Of a DNA stretch of 64,000 nucleotides, positions 40,408 through 47,992 are shown in pieces. The stretch is from NCBI GenBank assembly GCA_963699495.1, contig CAVOUB010000008.1:62001-126000 (forward strand), in the 5' to 3' direction. Position numbers and translations under genes: made by a program. How positions within the stretch are numbered: the stretch's first letter is position 1; each line of letters begins with the position of its first letter. The DNA comes from JAIBJN01 sp963699495. GTDB taxonomy: Bacteria; Actinomycetota; Thermoleophilia; Gaiellales; Gaiellaceae. The notes beneath the pieces were generated by a model. The model saw only the letters and a program-made list of their open reading frames with translations, was not told the origin of the DNA and searched no databases.

Positions 40408-41400
40408 CTACGCGGTCTTCTTGACCTCGACCGGCTCGACGGTCTCGACGTCGGAGCGACCGGGCCGTGCGGGGACGAGCCTGTCGAGAAGGATGGCCAG
40501 CACGCAGAACGCGGCGAAGACGACCAGGAAGACGAGGACGGGCAGGGTCGTCGAGGGCCCGGCCGAGGCGACGGCGCCCGTCGGCACGGTCAGCTGCTGG
40601 ACGACGATCCTGTCCTCCGGAAGGATCTTGGGCTTGGCTGCATCCTGCTGTGCCTGCAGCCAGTCGATGAAGGCCTTCGCCGTCTTGTCGGCGAGCGCGA
40701 CGGCCTCGTCGCTGGAACCGGCCGTCGAGATGAGTTTGATCACCGGGATCTCGGAGAGCTCCACCCGGTTCGCGGTGACGACGGAGGTGATCCCGAACGC
40801 GCTCACGGTGCCCGGGAGCTCTCCGTACTGCTGGCGCCGGTAGTCGGCGACCGAGTCGGACTCGATGATGAAGGGGTAGAGGTTGGCTGTGCGGACGAGC
40901 GTGTTCAGGTCGGGCGCGGACACGAAGGGGATCGACTGGACGGACGCCCCGTCGGCGCTCGGCTCGTCGGTCGAGCCGCCGCTGCCGGAGCCGCCCGCGC
41001 CCCCTTGGTCGCTCCCGGTCGGCTGGTCGACGAAGGTCGTCTTCTGGCTGCGGATGTACGGGTTCTCCGCGCTCGAGACGAGGATGCGCGACTCCGACGT
41101 GTAGGTGACGGACTCCTTCTCATCGAGGCTGGGTGGGAAGAGGCTGATCGAGTAGCGCGCCGAGAGCGCGGCCAGGAGGGCGACCACGACGCCGATGACG
41201 AGCACCCACCAGAAGCGGCGAAGAGACTCCGCGTAGACGCCGACGTTCGTGCTGGCCGCGGCGACGGCGCGCCGCGCCCGGTCGTCGGAGGCCACGAGCG
41301 GGGCCTGCCGGCGAGGATCGGTCGGCTGACCGCACGACGCGCAGAAGCGATCGTCGTCGCGCGTTGCTTGGCCGCAGTTTGGACAGGTTCTCACTGACAC
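40408..41400 (-). CDS. Wzz-like chain-length protein with an N-terminal zinc ribbon
   Basis: 330 residues from GTG 41400 (GGGGAGG 11 bases upstream). Residues ~5-25 form a zinc ribbon, CPNCGQ ... FCASCGQ. One transmembrane helix near residue 60-80 (WWVLVIGVVVALLAAL) is followed by an extracytoplasmic coiled/alpha-beta region with the Wzz-like SESRILVSSAENPY, and a second helix at ~280-300 before a short cytoplasmic tail. The topology is that of polysaccharide co-polymerases. A Gly/Ser-rich stretch (DQGGAGGSGSGGS) interrupts the domain. No tyrosine-kinase domain is attached. Confidence 0.8.
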   Translation of the reverse strand: MSVRTCPNCGQATRDDDRFCASCGQPTDPRRQAPLVASDDRARRAVAAASTNVGVYAESLRRFWWVLVIGVVVALLAALSARYSISLFPPSLDEKESVTYTSESRILVSSAENPYIRSQKTTFVDQPTGSDQGGAGGSGSGGSTDEPSADGASVQSIPFVSAPDLNTLVRTANLYPFIIESDSVADYRRQQYGELPGTVSAFGITSVVTANRVELSEIPVIKLISTAGSSDEAVALADKTAKAFIDWLQAQQDAAKPKILPEDRIVVQQLTVPTGAVASAGPSTTLPVLVFLVVFAAFCVLAILLDRLVPARPGRSDVETVEPVEVKKTA

Positions 41401-41497
41401 CGAATGGGAAGCCTCCCCCGCGACAACCGTCCTGCCGCATTCCCATGGAGTGCATTTGAGTAGGGTGGCTCCTAACTTGTAGCGGTTGCCATCGCGG

Positions 41498-43120
41498 GTG
41501 TCCAGTCCAGTCCTGACCGTCATCGGGCTTGATTCGGCGACGTTCGACGTCGTCGACCCGATGCTGGCCGCCGGGGAGCTCCCCAACCTCGGGCGCCTGT
41601 GCGACTCCGGGGCCCGTGGCGTCCTGCGCTCCACGACGCACCCGCTCACCCCCCATGCGTGGGCGACGATCGTGACGGGCGTCAACGCCGGCCGGCACGG
41701 GATCTGGGATTTCACCGAGCGAGACGAGACCGGCTACCAGCTCCGTCTGGTCAACGGGAGCTTCAGGCGCGCCCCCGCGGTCTGGGATCGGCTCCGGCGC
41801 TCGGGTCGGCGGTCCGGGATCGTCAACGTCCCCTTCACCTGGCCGGCGCCCGAGGTGAACGGGTTCGCGGTGGCCGGCTTCGACGCGGCCGCGCGCGAGC
41901 AGGGGCTGACCCATCCGGAGTCGCTGCGCAACGAGCTGCGCCAGCGCTACGGCTCACTCGAGCTCGACAACAAGTTCCCGCTCACGGACGGCAAGCTCGA
42001 CCTCGACCTCGTCCGGCGCGCCGCGACGCAGAAGGTCGAGATCGTCGGCTGGCTCGCGGAGCGCTTCGATCCGGAGCTGCTCTTCGTGGTCTTCATGGCC
42101 GCCGACCACATCCACCATCTCTGCTGGACGGAGTGGGAGGCCGACGGCCTCGCGAGCCCCGTCGCCGAGGTCTACCGCATCCTCGACGAGGCGGTCGGAG
42201 CGCTCGTCGAGCTGGCGGCCGGCGGCAACGTCCTCGTCCTCTCGGACCACGGCGCCGGGCCGCTGCACGGCGTGGTCAACCTGAACGCCTGGCTCGCCTC
42301 TGAGGGCTTCCTGACGTACGACACCGGCGGCGGGGTCGCCCGCCGCAAGCTGCTCGGGGAAGCGCTGGAGCTCCGTCGGTACCTGCCCAAGCGGCTGCGC
42401 TACCTCGCCAAGCAGCGGCTGCCGGGGCTCCGCGAGCGGGCGCTCGAGCGCGCCGACTACACGGTTCTGGACTGGAGCCGGACCAAGGCGTTCTCCTACG
42501 GCACGTTCGGGAACATCGCTCTGAACGTCCGCGGGCGTGAGGAGCACGGGATCGTCGAGCCGGGCGAGGAGTACGAGCAGGTGCGCGACGCGGTCGCGGC
42601 CCGGCTCCTCGAGCTGCAGGGCCCGAACGGCGAGCAGATCGTGGCGCAGGTGCACCGGCGCGAGGATCTCTTCCACGGCCCCGAGCTCGCCAAGGTCCCG
42701 GACCTCCTCGTCGAGTTCGACCACTACGCCTGGCTCGGCAAGGGGAACCTGAAGACGAGATCGGACTCGCTCTGGGACGAGATCGAGATCGAGGGCGGCG
42801 GCGACCACTCCTACGTCGGGAGCCACCGCCACGAAGGGATCGTCGTGCTCTCCGGGCCGGCGGTCGCCGAAGGCGCACCCGTGGGGGGCCAGCTCGTCGA
42901 CGTCGCCCCGACGCTGCTCTATCTCATGGGCGAGCCGATCCCGTCCGACCTCGAGGGGCGCGTGCTCGTGGAGGCCTTGAGCCCGGCGCTCCTCGACGCC
43001 AGCCCGCCCGAGTACGACGACACCGCGCCGGCCGAATTCGAGCCCGAGCGCGCAGAGCTCGAGGCGGAGGGCGCCGCTGAGGTCGAACGGCGCCTGCGCG
43101 GGCTCGGCTACCTCGAGTAG
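41498..43120 (+). CDS. Alkaline-phosphatase-superfamily protein (type I phosphodiesterase), copy 2
   Basis: 540 residues from GTG 41498 (TTG 41486 also in frame). Metal and nucleophile segments: VIGLDSATFDVVDPM, HPLTPHAWATIVTGVNAGRHG, MAADHIHHLCWTEW, VLSDHGAGPLHG and GGGDHSYVGSHRHEG. The fold matches copy 1, about 4 kb away, but the two are only moderately alike. The C terminus ends with EVERRLRGLGYLE. It is divergent from the Wzz-like gene across ~97 bases that include GGAGTGCATT, a motif also present in the 22417-22457 array. Confidence 0.86.
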   Translation: MSSPVLTVIGLDSATFDVVDPMLAAGELPNLGRLCDSGARGVLRSTTHPLTPHAWATIVTGVNAGRHGIWDFTERDETGYQLRLVNGSFRRAPAVWDRLRRSGRRSGIVNVPFTWPAPEVNGFAVAGFDAAAREQGLTHPESLRNELRQRYGSLELDNKFPLTDGKLDLDLVRRAATQKVEIVGWLAERFDPELLFVVFMAADHIHHLCWTEWEADGLASPVAEVYRILDEAVGALVELAAGGNVLVLSDHGAGPLHGVVNLNAWLASEGFLTYDTGGGVARRKLLGEALELRRYLPKRLRYLAKQRLPGLRERALERADYTVLDWSRTKAFSYGTFGNIALNVRGREEHGIVEPGEEYEQVRDAVAARLLELQGPNGEQIVAQVHRREDLFHGPELAKVPDLLVEFDHYAWLGKGNLKTRSDSLWDEIEIEGGGDHSYVGSHRHEGIVVLSGPAVAEGAPVGGQLVDVAPTLLYLMGEPIPSDLEGRVLVEALSPALLDASPPEYDDTAPAEFEPERAELEAEGAAEVERRLRGLGYLE

Positions 43121-43259
43121 CGGCGCCGCACCCAATTTCAGGAAATCCTTACAGCGCCGCTTTCCCCCTGCAAGGAAGGCCCGTGCGGGCGGCAACGGCG
43201 GCGGCGAGAGGTCGTCCGGGGCTCGGGCCGTCCGGGACTCCTTGCTAGCCTCGTGCGCC

Positions 43260-44006
43260 ATGGCTAGGAGCCAGGGACGCCTCCTCAGCGCACTTGTCGC
43301 ATGCGCCGCCGCCGTCGGCCTCGCCCTTCTCTTCCCCGTGCAGGGGCAGAGCGCGACGGCGATCGACGGCGACGCAGTCGACGCCAGCACCGTCACGCAG
43401 AGCGCCGCCGCCTTCCGCGCGGTGCGTCGCGTCAACCACCCCTGGGTCTGCCGGCGGCACGTCAACGTCGACCTCGTCAAGGTCACCATGCGCACCGCCA
43501 GGGCCCACGCGATCTACCTGCGCCCTGGCTGCTCGGGGCGCATCGGCCGCATCCAGGTCGACACATGGACGCAGGACGGCATCACGGTCAACCGGGGCAC
43601 CAGACGCCTGCCGGCCCACGACCTCGTCGTCGGCGGCGGCTACATCCGCTGCCACGACCACGTCGGCGGCCACCAGGACGGCATCCAGGTCATGGACGGG
43701 CGTCGCCTCACGTTTCGCCACCTCAGGATCCACTGCGGCAATGCCCACGAGCGTGGCACGAACTCCCAGTTCTACGTCAGCGGCGACCGCCCCTACGTGC
43801 CTCGGAACGTCGTGTGCATCGGGTGCCTCCTCGGGACCGGCGCGGCGTCCCCGCTGTTCATCGACCTCTCGATCGACTCCGGCGCGCGGCGGACACGCGT
43901 CTGCCGCGGCGACTTCGGCTACGCCGTCAGGATCGAGCGGAGGGTCGCCGTCCGGCCGGTCCACGCGGGGCTGAGAATCCTCCCCCGCAGCAACCGGCTC
44001 TGCTGA
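43260..44006 (+). CDS. Secreted beta-helix-like protein, copy 1
   Basis: 248 residues. A signal peptide (residues ~1-34, ...VQGQSATA) precedes a cysteine-containing domain with DLVKVTMRT, IYLRPGCSGRIGRIQVDTW, HDLVVGGGYIRCHDH, GGHQDGIQVMDGRRLTF and VVCIGCLLGTG. The regular strand spacing suggests a right-handed beta-helix (pectate-lyase-like) fold with disulphides. It has the same blocks as the next two genes, forming a three-member tandem family. Possibly a polysaccharide-modifying or -binding protein at the cell surface. No enzyme family can be named. Confidence 0.75.
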   Translation: MARSQGRLLSALVACAAAVGLALLFPVQGQSATAIDGDAVDASTVTQSAAAFRAVRRVNHPWVCRRHVNVDLVKVTMRTARAHAIYLRPGCSGRIGRIQVDTWTQDGITVNRGTRRLPAHDLVVGGGYIRCHDHVGGHQDGIQVMDGRRLTFRHLRIHCGNAHERGTNSQFYVSGDRPYVPRNVVCIGCLLGTGAASPLFIDLSIDSGARRTRVCRGDFGYAVRIERRVAVRPVHAGLRILPRSNRLC

Positions 44007-44044
44007 GCGGCCGCCCGGCGGCGCGACGCCGGTAGCCTTTTCGC

Positions 44045-44806
44045 ATGCTCCGGCGTCGCGGCCCGCCAGCGGCTCTCGTCCTCGCGCTCGTCCTGGGGCT
44101 TTCGGCCGGCTGCTCGTCGGGTGACCGCGAGGCCGACCAGACCCGCTCGGACACGAGCGGGACGGGAGACACGAGCGGGACGGGAGACACGAGCGGGACG
44201 GGAAAGACCGACACGACCCAGCGGACGGGGAGCATCCGACTCGTCGACCAGTCATGGGTGTGCCACGGGAGCGTCGACCTCGACCTGGTCAAGGTCGAGA
44301 TCAAGACGATCGAGCGCGACGCCGTCTACCTGCGCCAGGGCTGCACGGGACGCATCGGGCGGATCGAGGTCGACACCTGGAAAGGCGACGGGGTCAAGGT
44401 GAACGTGCCCGCGCCGGTCGCGCACGACCTGGTGGTGGAAGGCGGCTACATCCGCTGCCACGCGCAGGGATCGGGCGGCCACCAGGACGGGATCCAGGTG
44501 ATGGGCGGCGAGCGGATCACCTTCAAGGATCTCCAGATCCGGTGCAGCTCCGACCCCAACGCCCAGTTCTACGTGAGCGCGCTCGCGCCGGGCATGCCCA
44601 CCGACGTCGTCTGCGACGGCTGCTTCCTCGGAGGCGGAGCCGCCCAGACGCTCTTCGTCGACAAGTCCGTGCGCTCCGGGGCCCGCAACACGCTCATCTG
44701 CCCCGGCCGCTTCCGGGCGCTCCGGATCGACGAGAGCCTCGCCCAGGAGCCCGTGCTCGAGGGGAACCAGGAGCTCCCCGAGAGCGACAAGCGCTGCTCG
44801 TCCTAA
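44045..44806 (+). CDS. Beta-helix-like lipoprotein, copy 2
   Basis: 253 residues. Lipobox LSAGC at residues ~19-23 predicts lipid anchoring. A short linker contains the hexapeptide DTSGTG three times, then the same domain as copy 1: DLVKVEIKT, VYLRQGCTGRIGRIEVDTW, HDLVVEGGYIRCHAQ, GGHQDGIQVMGGERITF and DVVCDGCFLGGG. Copies 1 and 2 are the most similar pair. 38 bases separate it from copy 1, so they are probably one transcript. Confidence 0.78.
   Translation: MLRRRGPPAALVLALVLGLSAGCSSGDREADQTRSDTSGTGDTSGTGDTSGTGKTDTTQRTGSIRLVDQSWVCHGSVDLDLVKVEIKTIERDAVYLRQGCTGRIGRIEVDTWKGDGVKVNVPAPVAHDLVVEGGYIRCHAQGSGGHQDGIQVMGGERITFKDLQIRCSSDPNAQFYVSALAPGMPTDVVCDGCFLGGGAAQTLFVDKSVRSGARNTLICPGRFRALRIDESLAQEPVLEGNQELPESDKRCSS
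44150..44203 (+). repeat. Three 18-base tandem repeats in the lipoprotein linker
   Basis: GACACGAGCGGGACGGGA occurs three times in a row, identical in all copies, encoding three DTSGTG hexapeptides (reading frame offset by one base) between the lipobox and the folded domain. Being a whole number of codons, copy number can vary without frameshift and would only lengthen the surface spacer. Confidence 0.85.
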
Positions 44807-44848
44807 CAACCTCCTTACAGGTCGTCCCCCGTTCCGGGTACGCGCTCT

Positions 44849-44882
44849 GGGGGGTTCTCGCCGTTTCCAGGTTGAACCCCCC
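44849..44882 (+). terminator. GC-rich hairpin between lipoprotein and third paralogue
   Basis: GGGGGGTTC (44849-44857) pairs with GAACCCCCC (44874-44882). A competing, smaller hairpin ACCCC-CCTTC-GGGGT (44876-44890) uses the same C-run. No T-run follows, so this is either a weak terminator after copy 2 or a leader structure for copy 3, whose ATG is 68 bases further on. Confidence 0.4.
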
Positions 44883-44950
44883 TTCGGGGTGCCCCCTCCC
44901 GAGGGATCGACCGGTCATAGGAGAGGTGCGCGCCGCCGATCTGCGCGTGT

Positions 44951-46360
44951 ATGAGCCGCACTCTCCTTGCATACCCGTACCCACGTTTCGGGCGAGCCGC
45001 CGCGCTCGCCGCCCTCGCGGCCGGGCTCGCGCTCGTCGCCGCAGGCCCTGCGTCGGCGCATCACGTCGCCGGCCGGCCGCACATGCCACAACACCTCCGG
45101 GTCGTCACCTCCACCTCGACGACAGTCACACTCGCGTGGAACCGGACCGCCCACAGGTTCCACCTGTCCAAGAACGGGAATCGGGTCGGGACGACGACCC
45201 GAATCCGCCACACCTTCCGGAACCTCGACTGCAATCACAGCTACAGGTTCGGCGTCCGCGCCGTCGGCAAGCACGGCTCGTCGAACGTCGCCGCGCGCCG
45301 GGTCCGGACCAGGGCCTGCGGGCCAGACGCCGTCTCTCCGGTCTCCACCGCCCGCCCTGACATCAGCGGCAACGCCCGCGAAGGCGATCTGCTCGTCACG
45401 AGCGACGGCGAGTGGAGCGGCCCCGGCCCGATGACCTACACGCACCGCTGGCTGCGGTGCAGCTCCCTGGGCCAGGACTGCCAGCCGATCGACGGCGCGT
45501 TCGGGACCGCCTACCTCGCCTCCGCCCTGGACATCGGGATGAAGCTCCGCTCCCAGGTCGAGGCCGCCAACGCTAACGGCGCGACGATCACCACCTCGTA
45601 CGCCGTCGGCCCCGTGGTCGCCGCGGGTGACACCCCGCCCCCGCCGCCGCCTCCGGACGACCCGCCGCCGCCGGACGATCCTCCTCCTCCCCCGCCGCCT
45701 CCCCCGGGCACCGAGCCCACGCCGCGGACGGTGATCACGGTGACGAACGACCGCTGGGACTGCAACAAGCCGCTCAGCGAGTACGGCCCGCTGCCGCTCC
45801 TGGTCGAGCAGACGTGGAACAACAACCTGGCCGCCAGCTCGGTCGGCGACGGCGTCTGGCTCGAGCCGGGCTGCGTCGGAGACGGGAACCCGCTCACGAT
45901 CGACCTGATCCTCCACGTGAACGGGAACGGCACCACCATCGGCCCGTCCGACGACGCCATGACCGTCAAGCAGGGCGCCCGCGACATCGACATCACGGGC
46001 TACATCAACTGCGGACAGAAGCAGAACGGGGCCCACCAGGACGGCGTCCAGATCAACGGCGGGACCCGCATCCGGTTCTACGACTTCCGCTCAGGTGATG
46101 CGGTCAACCGCAAGTACACGTGCTGGGGCGCCGGCGGAGGCTTCTATCCCTCCTCGACCAACGGCCTCCCGACGGACGTCGTCTGCGTCCGCTGCGTGTT
46201 CGTGAACGCGAACCAGGGCCTGCGCGTGGACAACTCCGTGCGCTCGGGCGCCCGCGACTCGATCTTCATCGCGAACCTGCCCCTGCGCGTGAACATGAAC
46301 GGCGACGCGGTCGACCCGATCAACGTGAACAACCAGGGCATCGTGATCCCGCGCCCCTAG
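44951..46360 (+). CDS. Secreted FN3-linker-beta-helix protein, copy 3
   Basis: 469 residues. Signal peptide (residues ~1-36, GPASA), a fibronectin-type III-like domain (VTSTSTTVTLAWNR ... YRFGVRAVGK, ~45-125), an Ig/Big-like module (ISGNAREGDLLVTSDGEW, ~135-215), a Pro/Asp linker (PPPPPPPDDPPPPDD) and a C-terminal domain that shares HQDGVQINGGTRIRF, DVVCVRCVF and DNSVRSGARDS with copies 1 and 2. FN3 plus a Pro-rich spacer is typical of secreted carbohydrate-active or carbohydrate-binding proteins. Confidence 0.8.
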   Translation: MSRTLLAYPYPRFGRAAALAALAAGLALVAAGPASAHHVAGRPHMPQHLRVVTSTSTTVTLAWNRTAHRFHLSKNGNRVGTTTRIRHTFRNLDCNHSYRFGVRAVGKHGSSNVAARRVRTRACGPDAVSPVSTARPDISGNAREGDLLVTSDGEWSGPGPMTYTHRWLRCSSLGQDCQPIDGAFGTAYLASALDIGMKLRSQVEAANANGATITTSYAVGPVVAAGDTPPPPPPPDDPPPPDDPPPPPPPPPGTEPTPRTVITVTNDRWDCNKPLSEYGPLPLLVEQTWNNNLAASSVGDGVWLEPGCVGDGNPLTIDLILHVNGNGTTIGPSDDAMTVKQGARDIDITGYINCGQKQNGAHQDGVQINGGTRIRFYDFRSGDAVNRKYTCWGAGGGFYPSSTNGLPTDVVCVRCVFVNANQGLRVDNSVRSGARDSIFIANLPLRVNMNGDAVDPINVNNQGIVIPRP

Positions 46361-46382
46361 GCGCGGCCTCGAAGACACCAAC

Positions 46383-46418
46383 CTGAGCCCGGGCGGCCGA
46401 GTGGTCGCCCGGGCTCAG
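46383..46418. terminator. Bidirectional hairpin between convergent genes
   Basis: A perfect 13-bp inverted repeat, CTGAGCCCGGGCG / CGCCCGGGCTCAG, with a ten-base loop, lies 22 bases after the third beta-helix gene and 20 bases after the convergent acyl-CoA ligase stop. No T-run follows on either side, as is usual for high-GC actinobacterial terminators. Confidence 0.7.
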
Positions 46419-46438
46419 ACACCGGCCGGCGGCGCCGG

Positions 46439-47992
46439 CTAGGCGTCGGCCTTCGAGGGCTCTCTCAGGCTCTTGCGGCGGACCTTGCCGGTCGCGGTCG
46501 TCGGAAGCGCGTCGAGGAACTCGACGTCCCGCGGCACCATGAAGTTCTCCAGGCGCGTGCGGCAGGCGGCGATGACGTCCTGCCCGGTCAGCGCCGCGCC
46601 CTCGTCGAGGACGACGAAGGCGCGGATCGCCTCGCCGAGGATCTCGTCGGGGACGCCCACTACCGCCGCCTCCTTGACGCCCTCGATGTCGAAGATGGCG
46701 TTCTCCACCTCGATGGGGCTGACCTTCTCGCCGCGCGTCTTGATGATGTCGTCGCTGCGCCCGACGAAGTACAGGAAGCCGTCCTCGTCCACGGTGAAGT
46801 GGTCCTGGGCGCAGAGCATGCGCTCGCCCGGGAGCGGGCCGTCGACGATCATCTCCGCCGTCTGCTCGGGCTTTCGCCAGTAGCCGGACATGACGTGCGG
46901 GCCACGGACGTAGAGCACGCCCGTCTCCCCGGGCGCCACCGGCGTGCCGTCCTCGCGGAGGATCATCGTCTCCGTCCCCGGGATCGCCTTGCCGACGGAG
47001 GTCGGCTTCTCGGCGAGCAGCTCGGGCTCGAGGTAGCTCACGCGCTTGCACTCCGTAAGCCCGTACATGGCGAATACGAGCGCGTTCGGGAAGATCCGCG
47101 CGAGCTCGCCGTGAAAGGTGGCCGGGAGCGCGGCTGCGGTGTTGGTCACGCGCCGGACGCTGGGCAGCTCGAACTCCATCCCCCGCCGCATCGAGAGCAG
47201 CGTCGCGTAGACGGTCGGCACGCCGGGGAAGACCGTTGCCTCTTCCTCCTGCACCCGCTTGACGATCTGCGCGGGAAAGGCGAAGGAGCGCTCGAGGACG
47301 AGAGTCCCGCCCTTGAGGACGTTCATGAGGAGCTGGTAGAGGCCGTAGTCGAAGGCGAGAGGAAGCAGGCCGAGGATGCGCTCGTCTGGGCCCAGCCGCA
47401 GGTACTGCGAGATGCTCCCGGCGGCGAAGACCATGCTCTGGTGGGTCATCATCACGCCCTTCGGGAAGCCCGTGCTCCCGGACGTGTAGATGAGGGCGGC
47501 GAGGTCGAGCGGAATCGTGCCGGCCGGCCGCGGCTCGGGCTCCGAGCCGGCGACGAGATCGCCGAAGGAGAGCGCGCCCTCGACGCCCTCGGGCGCCGAG
47601 TCGGCGACGACCGCCTTCACGCTCGGCGCCGAGGCCGCCGCCGCGAGCGCGACCCGCGTCAGGCTTCCTTCGGTCAGCAGCACTGCCGCCTCGCAGTCGT
47701 CGAGGACGTAGAGGAGCTTGTCCTCCTTCGTCTGCGGGTTGACGACCACGAAGACGCCGCCCGCGAGGAGGGTCGCGTAGAGCGCGGTCGCGCAGCCGGC
47801 GGAGTTGTCCATGTAGATCGCCACGCGGTCGCCTCGCCCCACGCCGAGCTCCTGCAGCCCGCGCGCCAGGCGGAGCGAGCGGTCGAGCAGCTCTGCGTAG
47901 GAGACGCGCTCCGCGCCTGCGACGACCGCCTCTCGCTCGGCCACACGCTCCGCCGAGGCGAGCAGCGTCTCGTGCAACAGGCGGACGTTCAT
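46439..47992 (-). CDS. AMP-dependent acyl-CoA/acyl-ACP ligase
   Basis: ANL-superfamily adenylating enzyme, 517 residues from ATG 47992. The P-loop-like YTSGSTGFPKGVMMTH, the A5 region MYGLTECKRVSYLEP and the hinge/C-terminal YFVGRSDDIIKTRGEKVSP and TATGKVRRKSL (catalytic Lys) are all present, so it should be active. Its ATG overlaps the asnB stop. With a stand-alone ACP encoded divergently 2.1 kb away it resembles the ligase of exosortase-A-associated polysaccharide loci, which loads an acyl group on ACP. Substrate unknown. Confidence 0.88.
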   Translation of the reverse strand: MNVRLLHETLLASAERVAEREAVVAGAERVSYAELLDRSLRLARGLQELGVGRGDRVAIYMDNSAGCATALYATLLAGGVFVVVNPQTKEDKLLYVLDDCEAAVLLTEGSLTRVALAAAASAPSVKAVVADSAPEGVEGALSFGDLVAGSEPEPRPAGTIPLDLAALIYTSGSTGFPKGVMMTHQSMVFAAGSISQYLRLGPDERILGLLPLAFDYGLYQLLMNVLKGGTLVLERSFAFPAQIVKRVQEEEATVFPGVPTVYATLLSMRRGMEFELPSVRRVTNTAAALPATFHGELARIFPNALVFAMYGLTECKRVSYLEPELLAEKPTSVGKAIPGTETMILREDGTPVAPGETGVLYVRGPHVMSGYWRKPEQTAEMIVDGPLPGERMLCAQDHFTVDEDGFLYFVGRSDDIIKTRGEKVSPIEVENAIFDIEGVKEAAVVGVPDEILGEAIRAFVVLDEGAALTGQDVIAACRTRLENFMVPRDVEFLDALPTTATGKVRRKSLREPSKADA

